Shown in pieces: positions 20,146-31,279 of a stretch of DNA of 64,000 nt. Below the pieces are notes generated by a model. It did no database searches and was not told the DNA's origin. It saw only the letters and a list, made by a program, of their open reading frames with translations. Source of the DNA: Hordeum vulgare subsp. vulgare. Lineage: Eukaryota > Streptophyta > Magnoliopsida > Poales > Poaceae. Made by a program: the position numbers and the translations under genes. Every line of letters begins with the position of its first letter. Position 1 is the first letter of the stretch. The stretch is from NCBI RefSeq assembly GCF_904849725.1, contig NC_058518.1, positions 417,639,081 through 417,703,080 of the forward strand, in the 5' to 3' direction.

Positions 20146-22244
20146 ATGACTGAAAACACCAAACATTGTGACTTCTCGAATACTAATATTAATGACTTTA
20201 TTAGTACTCCAATTGCTCCCGCCACTAGTGCGGAATCATACGAAATCAATGCTTCTTTGCTGAATCTTGTTATGAAAGAGCAATTCTCCGGCAATCCTAG
20301 TGAAGATGCCACATCCCATCTTAATACCTTCATTGAGCTTTGCGATATGCAAAAGAAGAAAGATGTGGATAATGCTGTGATTAAATTGAAGCTTTTTCCG
20401 TTCTCATTGCGAGATCGAGCAAAAACTTGGTTTTTGTCTTTGCCCAAAAATAGTATTGATTCTTGGAACAAGTGCAAAGATGCTTATATATCCAAGTATT
20501 TTCCGCCAGCTAAGATTATCTCTCTCCGTAATGATATCATGAATTTTAAGCAACTTGATCATGAACATGTTTCACAATCTTGGGAGAGAATGAAATTGAT
20601 GATTAGAAATTGTCCCGCTCATGGCTTGAGTCTTTGGATGATTATACAAATCTTCTACGCTGGCTTGAATTTCGCTTCTAGAAATATCTTGGACTTCACC
20701 TCAGGTGGAACATTCATGGAAATAACATTAGGAGAATCCACAAAACTCCTAGACAATATCATGACAAACTACTCTTAGTGGCACACTGAAAGGTCACCTA
20801 CTAGTAAAAAGGTACACGCTATAGAAGAAATTAACTCGTTGAGTGCTAAGATGGATGAGTTAATGAATTTGGTTGCTAGTAGAAGTGCTCCTTTAGATCC
20901 TACTGATATGCCCTTGTCTTCCTTGATTGAGAGTAGCAACGCTAGCTTGGACGTTAATTTTGTTGGTCGGAATAATTTTGGCAACAACAATGCTTTTAGA
21001 GGAAACTATGTTCCTAGGCCTTTTCCTAGTAACCCCTCTAATAACGTTGGCAACTCCTACAACAATACTCATGGAAATTACAATAAATTACCATCTGATC
21101 TAGAGAGTAATATCAAAGAGTTTATCAACTCGCAAAAGATTTTCAATGCGTCCATAGAGGAAAAACTACTCAAAATTGACAATTTGGCTAGGAGCGTTGA
21201 TAAAATGTCTACTGTATTGATGCTTTTAAAGTTAGATATGCTCCTCCCAAGATCAATATGGATGAAACTTTGAAAGCTATGCGTGTTTCCATGAGTGAGA
21301 GCAAAGAAAGAACCGCCCAAATTCGTGCTAGACATGAATGGCTTAAAAAGGCTTGTTCTCATGATAAGAATCACGAAGATCTTAAAGTGCTTGGTGTGAC
21401 TCCCATTGAATCTTTGTTTTCTAGTGTCAAACCTAATGATGATGGGGCTGGATATGAATCCACTTTGGTTGAAAAACGCCCCAATGATTCGGAGTCCATC
21501 TATCTTGATGCTAAAAGGATTGAAAGTGGAGTAGAAGAAATCAAAACTTTGAGTAGTAATGAAACTACTACTTTGGATTTCAAGGAATTCAATTATGATA
21601 GTTGCTCCTTGATTGAATGCATTTCCTTGATGCAATCCATGCTAAACTCTCCACACGCTTATAGCCAAAACAGGGCCTTTACCGATCATATCGTCGATGC
21701 TATGATAAAATCTCTTGAAGAGAAACTTGAGTTGGAAGTTTCTATTCCTAGAAAACTTCATGATGAGTGGGAACCTACTATCAAAATCAAAATCAAAAAT
21801 TATGAATGCAATGCTTTGTGTGATTTGGGTGCTAGTGTTTCCGCGATTCCAAAGTCTTTATGTGATGTTCTAGACTTTAATGAGATTGAGGAGTGTTCTC
21901 TTAATTTGCATCTTGCCGATTCTACTGTCAAGAAACCCATGGGAAGGATCAATGATGTTCTTATTATTGCAAATAGGAACTATGTACTCGTGGATTTCAT
22001 TGTGCTTGATATTGATTGCAATCCTACATGCCCTATCATTCTTGATAGACCTTTCCTAAGGACTATTGGTGCTATCATCGATATGAAGGAAGGGAATATT
22101 AGGTTTCAATTTCCTTTAAAGAAAGGCATGGAACATTTTCCTAGAAAGAAAATAAGATTGCCTTATGAATCCATGATGAGGGCTGCTTATGGTTTGAGCA
22201 CCAAAGACGACGATACGCGATTCTATCGCCTTATGCCTAGCTAA
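20146..22244 (+). pseudogene. Element A gag-protease
   Basis: ATG 20146 begins MTENTKHCDFSNTNIND. Residues about 55-160 are the Athila-type capsid (LKLFPFSLRDRAKTWF, then YISKYFPPAK, then SWERMKLMIRNCPAHGL). An in-frame TAG at 20776-20778 follows TNYS, in a place where glutamine is usual, so CAG to TAG is likely. The same frame continues with an Asn-rich linker and a coiled coil to about 21215, where a one-base loss shifts to the frame of 21258-22244. That segment carries an aspartic protease with the catalytic triad read as CDLGASVSAIP and a C-terminal CPIILDRPFLRTIGA block, ending at TAA after RLMPS. Pol never follows. Protease would process particles; here it is inactive because of the upstream breaks. 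Confidence 0.9.
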
Positions 22245-24921
22245 GGGCGTTAAACAATAGCGCTTGTTGGGAGGCAACCCAATGCATTTATCTTTTTCTT
22301 TCTATTTTGTTGCATCCACACCATCGTAATTCTGTTATGATTGTGTTTTTTGTGTTTCTTTTTGTGTTTGAGCCAAGCAAAACCTTTATGACTAGTCTTG
22401 GTGATGGTTGTTTGATCCTGCTGGAAAAAGACAGAAACTTTTCGCTCACACAATTATTTTTCATTTTTATTCAGAAAGAGAATTTGAGTTGATTATTTTT
22501 GCTTCTAGTTGATATGCCTTTTTCCCAGGCGTTCATAATTTTTCAGAATTTTTGAGGTACCAGAAGTATACGAAGTATACAAATTGCTACAAACTAGTCT
22601 GTTTTTGACAGATTCTGTTTTTGTTGTGTTGGTTGCTTATTTTGATGAAACTATGGATAGTATCGGGGGGTACTAGCCATGGAAAATTGAGAATACAGCG
22701 ATCTAACACCAATATAAATAGAAATCAAGATTGCTACAGTACCTAAATAGGTGGTAGTTTGTTTTCTTGTGCTAATGATATCACGAGTTTCTGTTTAAGT
22801 TTTGTGTTGTGAAGTTTTCAAGTTTTGGGTGATGTTCTCATGGAAAAACGGATAAAGAGTGGAAAGAGCTCAAGCTTGGGGATGACCAAGGCATCCCAAG
22901 CCAAATTCAAGGACACCAAAAAGCCTAAGCTTGGGGATGCCCCAGGAAGGCATCCCCTCTTTCGTCTTCAATCCATCGGTAACATTACTTGGAGCTATAT
23001 TTTTATTCACCACATGATATGTGTTTTGCTTGGAGCGTCTTGTATCGTAGGAGTCTTTTCTTTTTGTTGTGTCACAATCATCCTTGTTGCACATCTTTTG
23101 AGAGAGACATGCACTCATCGTGAATTTGCTAGAATACTCTTTGTGCTTCACTTATATCTTTTGAGCTAGACAATTTTGCTCTGTGTGCTTCACTTAGATC
23201 TTTTAGAGCACGGTGGTGCGTACCTTGGTAGTTGGCTTATGGTATGAAAGTCGTCCCAAAGGTGATAGGTACCCAAAGCGTATACAATAAAACCTCCATC
23301 TTCATGTGCATTGAGTAGAAAGAGAAGTTTGATTCCTCTCAATTAGTTTTGAGACGTGGATTTGGTAATATTAAGAGCTATGTTAGTAGGGTGTTGAGAA
23401 TATAGAAATACTTGTGTTGAAGTTAGTGATTCCCGTAATATGCACGTATGGTGAACCGCTATGTTAGGAATTCGGAGCTTAATTGATCTATTGATTGTCA
23501 TCCTTTGTGTTGCGGTCGGGATCGCGCGATGGTTAACACCTACCAACCCTTCCCCTAGGAGTATGCATTTAGCACTTTGTTTTGATTACTAATAAAAACT
23601 TTCGCAACAAGTATGTGAGTTCTTCATGACTAATGTGAGTCCATGGTATAGATGCACTTTCACCTTCCACCATTGCTAGCCTCTCTAGTACCGTGCAACT
23701 TTCGCTGGTGCACAAACCTACCATATGCCTTCCTCAAAACAGCCACCATACCTACCTACTATGGCATTTTCATAGCCATTCCGAGATATATTGCCATGCA
23801 ACTTCCACCATTCCGTCTCATGACTTGTGCCGTCACTCTCATATTGCCATTGCATGATCGTAAGATAGCTAGCAAGATGTTTCAACGTCATACGCCAAGC
23901 TAGATCGTTGCACATCCCGGTACACTGCCGGAGGCATTTCCTATAGAGTCATCATCGTTCTAAGCTTTGAGCTGTGAGTAAATAAAAGTGTGATGATCAT
24001 CATTATTAGAGCATTGTCCCATGTGAGGAAATAAAAAAAAGAGGCCAAAGTTGCCCACACAAAAAAAGGAGAAAAAAAGAGGGAAAAGAGCCCAAACATA
24101 AAAAACAAAAATATAATAAAAAAAAAGAGAGAAAAAGAGAGAAGGGACAATGCTACTATCTCTTTCCACACTTGTGCTTCATATTAGCACCATGTTCTTC
24201 ATGATTGAGAGCTTCTCGTTTTTTTACCACCATATACTAGTGGGAATCTTTATTATATAACTTGGCTTGTATACTCCAATGATAGGCTTCCTCAAAATTG
24301 CCCTAGGTCTTCGTGAGCAAGCAAGTTGGATGCACACCCACTAGTTCTCCTTTTGAGCTTTCACATACTATAGCTCTAGTGCATCCTTTGTATGGCAATC
24401 CCTACTCATTCACATTGATATCTATTAATGGGCCTCTCCATAGTCCTTTGATACGCCGAGTCAATGTGACCATCTCCTCCTTTTTGTCTCACAACCACCA
24501 CCACTCTCTATTCCACCATAGTGCTATATCCATGGCTCACGCTCATGTATTGCGTGAGAGTTGAAAAAGGTTTGAGAAAGTAAGAGTGTGAAAATAATTA
24601 CTTGGCCAATACCGGGGTTGTGCATTATTCAAATTAGTTGCGTGGGGATGATGGAGCATAGCCATACTATATGATTTTGTAGGGATAACTTTCTTTGGCC
24701 TTGTTATTTCAAAAGTTCATGATTACCTTGCTAGTTTGCTTGAAGTATTATTGTTTTCATGTCAATAGCAAACTATTGTTTTGAATCTTACGGATCTGAA
24801 CATTCATGTCACATGAAAGAAGTTACAAAGGAAAACTATGCTAGGTAGCATTCCACATCAAAAATTCTGTCTTTATCAGTTCCCTACTCGAGGATAAGCA
24901 GGAGTTAAGCTTGGGGATGCT
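22245..24921 (+). other. Element A 3' non-coding region and polypurine tract
   Basis: 2.7 kb without a supported gene, homologous in inverted orientation to 27578-30238 of element B. It includes the repeated phrase AAGCTTGGGGATG (22872, 22926, 24908). The last copy is the polypurine-tract region directly before the 3' LTR. An A/T-poor-complexity run at 24030-24140 gives spurious Phe/Leu frames. Confidence 0.8.
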
Positions 24922-26020
24922 TGATACGTCTCCAACGTATCTCTAATTTTTGATGGTTCCATGCTATTATCTTGTCAAACTTTGGATGTTTTGTATGCCT
25001 TTTATATCTTTTTTGGGACTAACTTATTAACTCAGTGCCAAGTGCCAGTTCCTATTTTTCCGTATTTTTGACCCTTTTCAGAGGAGAATTTTAAACGGTG
25101 TCCAAACGGAATAAAACTTCCAAAAAGATTTTTTTTCCGGAACAGAAGATACACACGAGACTTGAGAACCAAGGCAGGGGCCACCACGGGACCCCACAAG
25201 CCCCCTAGGCGCGGCCGGGGGGGGGGGGGGGCTAGCAAGCTTGTGGGCCCCTGTGGCTCGTCTGCCCTACCTCTTCCGCCTATAAATTCCTGAAAAATCC
25301 AAAACTCCACGAGAGATCCACGAAAATACTTTTCCGCCGCCGCAAGCTTCTGTCTCCGCAAGATCCCATCTGGGCACGTTCTGGTGCCCTGCCGGAGGGG
25401 GATTCGGATATGGAGGGCTTGTTCATCAACACCATGACCTCTCTGATGATGCGTGAGTAGTTCACCATAGACCTTCGGGTCTATAGCTAGTAGCTAGATG
25501 GCTTCTTCTCTCTCTTGGATCTTCCATACAAAGTTCTCCATGATCTTCATGTAGATCTATCCGATGTAATCTTATTTGCGGTGTGTTTGTCAAGATCCGA
25601 TGAGTTGTGGATTTATGATCAGATTATCTATGAATCTTATTTGAGTTTCTTCTGATCTCTTATATGCATGATTTCATATCCTTGTAATTCTCTTTGAGTT
25701 GTGGGTTTTGTTTGGCCAACTTGACCTATGATTCTTGCAATGGGACAAGTGATTGGTTTTCGGTTCATACCATGCGGTGACCTCACCCAGTGACAGAAGG
25801 GGTAGCGAGGCACGCATCGTGTTGTTGCTATCAAGGGTAAAAAGATGGGGTTTTCATCATTGGTTTGAGTATATACCTCTACATCATGTCATCTTTCTTA
25901 AGGCGTTACTCTGTTCGTCATGAACTCAATACACTAGATGCATGCTGGATAGCGGTTGATGTGTGGAGTAATAGTAGTAGATGCAGAAAGTATCGGTCTA
26001 CTTGTCTCGGACGTGATGCC
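24922..26020 (+). repeat. Element A 3' LTR, left part
   Basis: TGATACGTCTCCAACGTATC start; TATA box at 25281-25288; colinear with 18413-19510. Interrupted after ATGCC (26016-26020), the target duplication of element B. Confidence 0.92.
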
Positions 26021-27577
26021 TGCTACGGCAACAAAAGTTCTTCCCCGGCAATTGTGAGAGAAATCCTTCTGTCGTCTCTTGAGCTTGCGTTCGTTTTTCC
26101 CTTGAAGAGGAAAGGGTGATGCAGCACAGGAGGAGTAAGTATTTCCCTCAGTTTGAGAACCAAGGTATCAATCCAGTAGGAGAATCTCGTCAAGTCTAGA
26201 GTACCTGCACAAACACAAAGATCTTGCACCCAACGCTATAAAGGGGTTGTCAATCCCTTCAAGATTGATTGCAAAGTGAGATCTGAAGGCGGAAAGTGCA
26301 ACGAAGAAAAAGTGTAAGGCTGAAAATATTGTGTGGAGTAGACCCGGGGGCCATAGTATTCACTAGAGGCTTCTCTCAAAATAGCAAATATTACAGAGGG
26401 TGAACAAATTATTGTCGAGCAATTGATAGAACGGCGCAAATTCATGACGATATCTAAGGCAATGATTATACATATAGGCATCATGTCCGAGACAAGTAGA
26501 TCGATACTTTCTGCATATACTACTATTACTCCACACATCGACCGCTATCCAGCATGCATCTAGTGTATTGGGTTCATGACAAACAGAGTAACGCCTTAAG
26601 TAAGATGACATGATGTAGAGGGATAATCTCAAACCAATGATGAAAACCCCATCTTTTTACCCTTCATGGCAACAACATGATGCATGCCTCGCTACCCCTT
26701 CTGTCACTGGGTGAGGTCACCGCACGGTATGAACCCAAAACAAAGCACTTCTCCCATTGCAAGAATCATAGATCTAGTTGGCCAGACAAAACCCACAACT
26801 TGAAGAGAATTACAAGGATAGGAAATCATGCATAAGAGAGATGAGAAGAAACTCAAATAAGATTCATAGATAATCTGATCATAAATCTACAATTCATTGG
26901 ATCTCGAGAAACACACCGCAAAAGAAGATTACATCGGATAGATCTCCATGAAGATAATGGAGAACTTTGTATTGAAGATCCAAGAGAGAGAAGAAGCCAT
27001 CTTGCTACTAGCTATGGACCCGTAGGTCTATGGTGAACTACTCACGCATCATCGGAGAGGTCATGGTGTTGATGAAGAAGCCCTCCGTATCCGAATCCCC
27101 CCTCCGGCAGGGCACCAGAACGTGCCCCAGATGGGATCTTGTGGAGACAGAAGTTTGTGGCGGCAGAAAAGTACTTTCGATGATCTCCTGATTTTTTCTG
27201 GGATTTTTGGGAATTTATAGGCGAAAGTCCTAGGGCAGAGGTGGCCCAGGGAGCCCACAAGCCAGGGAGGCGCGGGCCCCCTGGCCGCGGCTAGGGGGCT
27301 TGTGGGGTCCCTGTAGGCCCCGTGCCCTGATTCTCAGGCTTCCCGATCTTTTTCTGTTTCGAAAAAAAATATTTTTGGCAGTTTCGTTTCGTTTGGACTC
27401 CGTTCAAAATCCTCCTATGAAAGGGGTCAAAAACATGGAAAAAACAGGAACTGGCACTTGGCACTGATTTAGTAAGTTAGTCCCAAAAAATATATAAAAG
27501 GCATACAGAACATCCAATGTTTGACAAGATAATAGCATGAAACCATCAAAAATTATAGATACGTTGGAGACGTATCA
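26021..27577 (-). repeat. Element B 3' LTR
   Basis: 1557 bp. The minus strand starts TGATACGTCTCCAACGTATC (27577 leftwards) and ends TTGCCGTAGCA at 26021. It is longer than the LTR of A by a tail of about 50 bp that contains a primer-site-like phrase. TATA box at plus 27214-27222. Confidence 0.92.
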
Positions 27578-30254
27578 AGCATCCCAAGCTTAACTCCTCC
27601 TCGTCCTCGAGTAGGGAAGTGATAAAGACTGATTTTTTGATGTGGAATGCTACCTAGCATAGTTGTCCTTTGCAACTTCTTTCATGTGACATGAATGTTC
27701 AGATCCGTAAGATTCAAAACAATAGTTTGCTATTGACATGACAACAATAATACTTCAAGCAAACTAGCAAGGTAATCATGAACTTTCAAAATAACAAGGC
27801 CAAGGAAAGTTATCCCTACAAAATCATATAGTCTGGCTATGCTCCATCATCCTCACACAACTAATGTAAATCATGCACGACCCCGGTATTGGCCAAGTAA
27901 TTGTTTTCGCACTCTTACTTTCTCAAACTTTTTATAACTATCACGCAATACATGAGCGTGAGCCATGGATATAGCACTATAGGTGGAATAGAGTGTGGTG
28001 GTGCTTGTGAGACAAAAAGGAGGAGATGGTCACATTGACTCGGTGTATCAAAGGGCTATGGAGATGCCCATTAATAGATATCAATGTGAATGGGTAGGGA
28101 TTGCCATACAAGGGATGGACTAGATCTATAAGTATGTGAAAGCTCAAAAGGAGAACTAGTGGGTGTGCATCCAACTTGCTTGCTCACGAAGACCTAGGGC
28201 AATTTGAGGAAGCCCATCATTCGAATATACAAGCCAAGTTAGATAATAAAGATTCCCACTAGCATATGGTGGTGACGAAACGAGAGGCTCTCAATCATGA
28301 AGAACATGGTGCTATTATGAAGCACAAGTGTGGAAAAAGATAGTAGCATTGTCCCTTCTCTCTTTTTATCTTTTTTTTATTTGGGCTCTGGGGCCTCTTT
28401 TTTCACCTTTTTTATTTGGGCTCTTTGGCCTCTTTCTTTTCCTCACACGAGACAATGCTCTAATAATGAAGATCATCACACTTTTTATTTACTCACAGCT
28501 CAAAGCTTAGAACGATGATGACTCTATAGGAAATGCGTCTGGCAGTGTACCGGGATGTGCAACGATCTAGCTTGGCATATGACGTTGAAACATCTCGCTA
28601 GCTATCTTACGATCATGCAATGGCAACATGAGAGTGACGACACAAGTCATGAGACGGAACGGTGGGAGTTGCATGGCAATATATCTCGGAATGGCTATGA
28701 AAATGCCATAGTAGGTAGGTATGGTGGCTGTTTTGAGGAAGGCATATGGTAGGTTTGTGTACCCGCAAAAGTTGCGCGACACTAGAGAGGCTAGCAATGG
28801 TGTAAGGTGAAAGTGCATATATACCATGGACTCACATTAGTGATGAAGAACTCACATACTTGTTGCGAAAGTTTTTATTAGTAATCAAAACAAAGTTCTA
28901 AACGCATACTCCTAGGGGAAGGGTTGGTAGGTGTTAACCATCGCGCGATCCCGACCTCAACACAAAGGATGACAATCAATAGATCAATTATGCTCCGACC
29001 TCCTAACATAGCGGTTCACCATACGTGCATGCTACGGGAATCACTAACTTCAACACAAGTATTTCTGGATTCACAACACGCTACTAACATAACTCTTAAT
29101 ATTACCAAATCCATGTCTCAAAACTAACTAAGAGGAATCAAGACTTCTCTTTCTACTCAATGCACATGAAGATGGAAGTTTTTCTATCCTCTTTGGGTAC
29201 CTATCACCTTTGGGACTACTTTTATAGCATAAGCCAACTACTAAGTCACGCACCGCCGTGCTCTAAAAGATCTAAGTGAAGCGCATAGAGAAAAATTATC
29301 TAGCTCAAAAGATATAAGTGAAGCCCGATGAGCATTCTAGCAAATTCACGATGAGTGCATGTCTCTCTCAAAAGGTGTGCAGAAAGGATGATTGTGACAC
29401 AACAAAAAGAAAAGACTCCTACGATACAAGACGCTCCAAGCAAAACACATAGCATGTGGTGAATAAAAATATAGCTCCAAGTAATGTTACCGATGGATTG
29501 AAGACGAAAGAGGGGATGCCTTTCCGGGGCATCCCCAAGCTTAGGCTCATTGGTGTCCTTGAATTTGCCTTGGGATGCCTTGGGAATCCCGAAGCTTGAT
29601 CTCTTTCCACTCCTTATCTCTTTGTCCATGAGAACATCACCCAAAACTTCAAAACTTCACAACACAAAACTTAAACAGAAACCCGTGATATCATTAGCAC
29701 AAGAAAACAAACTACCACCTCTTTAGGTACTGTACAATCTTGATTTATATTTATATTGGTGTTAGATTACTGTATTCTCACTTTTCCATGGCTAGTACCC
29801 CCCGATACTATCCATAGTTTCATCAAAACAAGCAACCAACTCAACAAAAACAGAATCTGTCAAAAACAGACCAGTTTGTAGCAATCTGTATACTTCGTAT
29901 AATTCGGTTACCTCAAAAATTCTGAACAATTACTAATGCCTGGGCAAAAGGCATATCAACCAGCAGAAAAAAGAATCAACTCAAAATCTCTTTCTGAATA
30001 AAAATGAAAAATAATCTCATGAGCGAAAAGTTTCTGTCTTTTTCCAGCAGGATCAAACAACCATCACCAAGACTAGTCATAAAGGTTTTGCTTGGATCAA
30101 ACACAAAAAGAAACACAAAATACACAATCATAACAGAATTATGATGGTGTGGACGCAATAAAACAGAAATAAAAAGAAATAAATTCATCGGGTTGCCTCC
30201 CAACAAGCGCTATTGTTTAACGCCCTTAGCTAGGCATTGATAATTCAATGATGC
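27578..30254 (-). other. Element B 3' non-coding region
   Basis: Inverse counterpart of 22245-24921. It includes the polypurine-tract region (AAGCTTGGGATGC next to 27577). No supported gene. Homology with A starts exactly after the ORF, at the phrase ATGCCTAGCTAAGGGCG (minus, near 30236). Confidence 0.8.
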
Positions 30255-31004
30255 TCACACAAAAGACAAGAATTGAAGCACAACGAGAGCATCATAAAGC
30301 ATGTGAAAATCACATCTAAGTCTAACATATTTCCTATGCATAGGCATTTTATAGGAAAACATATTGTCAAGACAACCAATAGTTACCATATGCAAGGAAG
30401 AAGAAAGAGACAATTTCAATCTCAACATAACGAGAGGTGATTTGGTAACATGAAAGTTTCTACCACAATATTTTCCTCTCTTATAGCAATTACATGTGGG
30501 ATCATAATCAAATTCAGCAATATAGCTATCACATAGGATATTCTTTTCATGATCCACATGCATGCAAAGTTGACGCTCTTCAAAAATAGTGGGATTATCA
30601 TCAACTAAAGTCATGACTTCTCCAAACCCACTTTCAATAGTATTGCAAATATCATATTCATCATGAGGATTAAACAAATTTTCAAGATCATAAGAAAAAT
30701 CATCGCCCCAATCATGATTATTGCAACAAGTAGTGGACATAGCAAAACTAGCATCCCCAAGCTTAGGGTTTTGCATATTTTTAGCATGATTGTCATTAAT
30801 AGAATTTATAATGAAATCATTGCAATCATGCCTTTCATTCAAGGAGCCCTCGTGAATCACTTCATAAATTTCTTCATCACGATTTTCAGATTCACGCATC
30901 TCAAGCAAAACTCCATAAAGATAATCTAGTGCACAAAACTCACTAGCAATTGGATCAACATAATTGGATCTGTTAAAGAGATTAGCAAGTCGGTGAGGAT
31001 CCAT
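30255..31004 (-). CDS. Element B single ORF, 249 residues, unknown function
   Basis: Uninterrupted frame from ATG 31004 to the stop at 30255. It begins MDPHRLANLFNRSNYVDPI and replaces gag-protease of element A: the leader before it and the DNA after it are both homologous to A. Visible features: acidic, Asn/Asp-rich N-terminal two thirds (NRDEEIYEVIHEGSLNERHD, DFSYDLENLFNPHDEYDI), internal near-repeats of the phrase SGFGEVMTLVDDNP type, a Cys cluster (DPTCNCYKRGKYC, residues about 168-180) and a hydrophobic C-terminal end (LVVLQFLSFV-like). No capsid, zinc knuckle, protease or RT motif. It could be a captured or envelope-position ORF, or simply a conserved spacer; nothing here decides. It is open despite about 4% LTR divergence. 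Confidence 0.75.
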   Translation of the reverse strand: MDPHRLANLFNRSNYVDPIASEFCALDYLYGVLLEMRESENRDEEIYEVIHEGSLNERHDCNDFIINSINDNHAKNMQNPKLGDASFAMSTTCCNNHDWGDDFSYDLENLFNPHDEYDICNTIESGFGEVMTLVDDNPTIFEERQLCMHVDHEKNILCDSYIAEFDYDPTCNCYKRGKYCGRNFHVTKSPLVMLRLKLSLSSSLHMVTIGCLDNMFSYKMPMHRKYVRLRCDFHMLYDALVVLQFLSFV

Positions 31005-31088
31005 ATCACTAGATTTTCAGCAAGCGAAGATGCAAGCATATTGAAGGCACTAAGCACACAAGCGAACAGAAAGCAAGCGAGAGAAAAG

Positions 31089-31134
31089 GGCAAACGAAAA
31101 AGGCAAACGAAAAAGGCAAACGAAAAAGGCAAAT
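31089..31134 (-). repeat. 13-bp tandem repeat in the element B leader
   Basis: Three exact copies of GGCAAACGAAAAA (31089-31127) plus a partial fourth. Element A has a single copy at the matching place (about 20077-20090, inverse). Confidence 0.9.
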
Positions 31135-31252
31135 ATACTTTTTGTAAATTTTTGTTTTTCAGAAGTGGGGGAGAGGAAAACGTGAGGCAAAAAAAGTAAA
31201 TGCAAGAGATGAGTTTGCGACGCTTACTTGGATGTGTTCTTGACTTGATCCT

Positions 31253-31269
31253 CCCCAGCAACGGCGCCA
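31253..31269 (-). promoter_or_regulatory. Element B primer-binding site (Asp tRNA type)
   Basis: The minus strand reads TGGCGCCGTTGCTGGGG, ten bases inside the LTR end at 31280. Confidence 0.88.
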
Positions 31270-31279
31270 GAAATTCTTC

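Noticed and set aside
23941..24171. Phe/Leu-rich membrane-like frames
   Set aside because: They arise from an A-rich low-complexity run in the element A 3' region; the inverse copy in element B has similar noise.
26021..27577. Tandem LTR-internal-LTR-internal product of unequal recombination, because primer-site-like sequence lies left of this LTR
   Set aside because: Both B LTRs carry the same primer-like tail and the ATGCC duplication sits outside it, so the tail belongs to the LTR.
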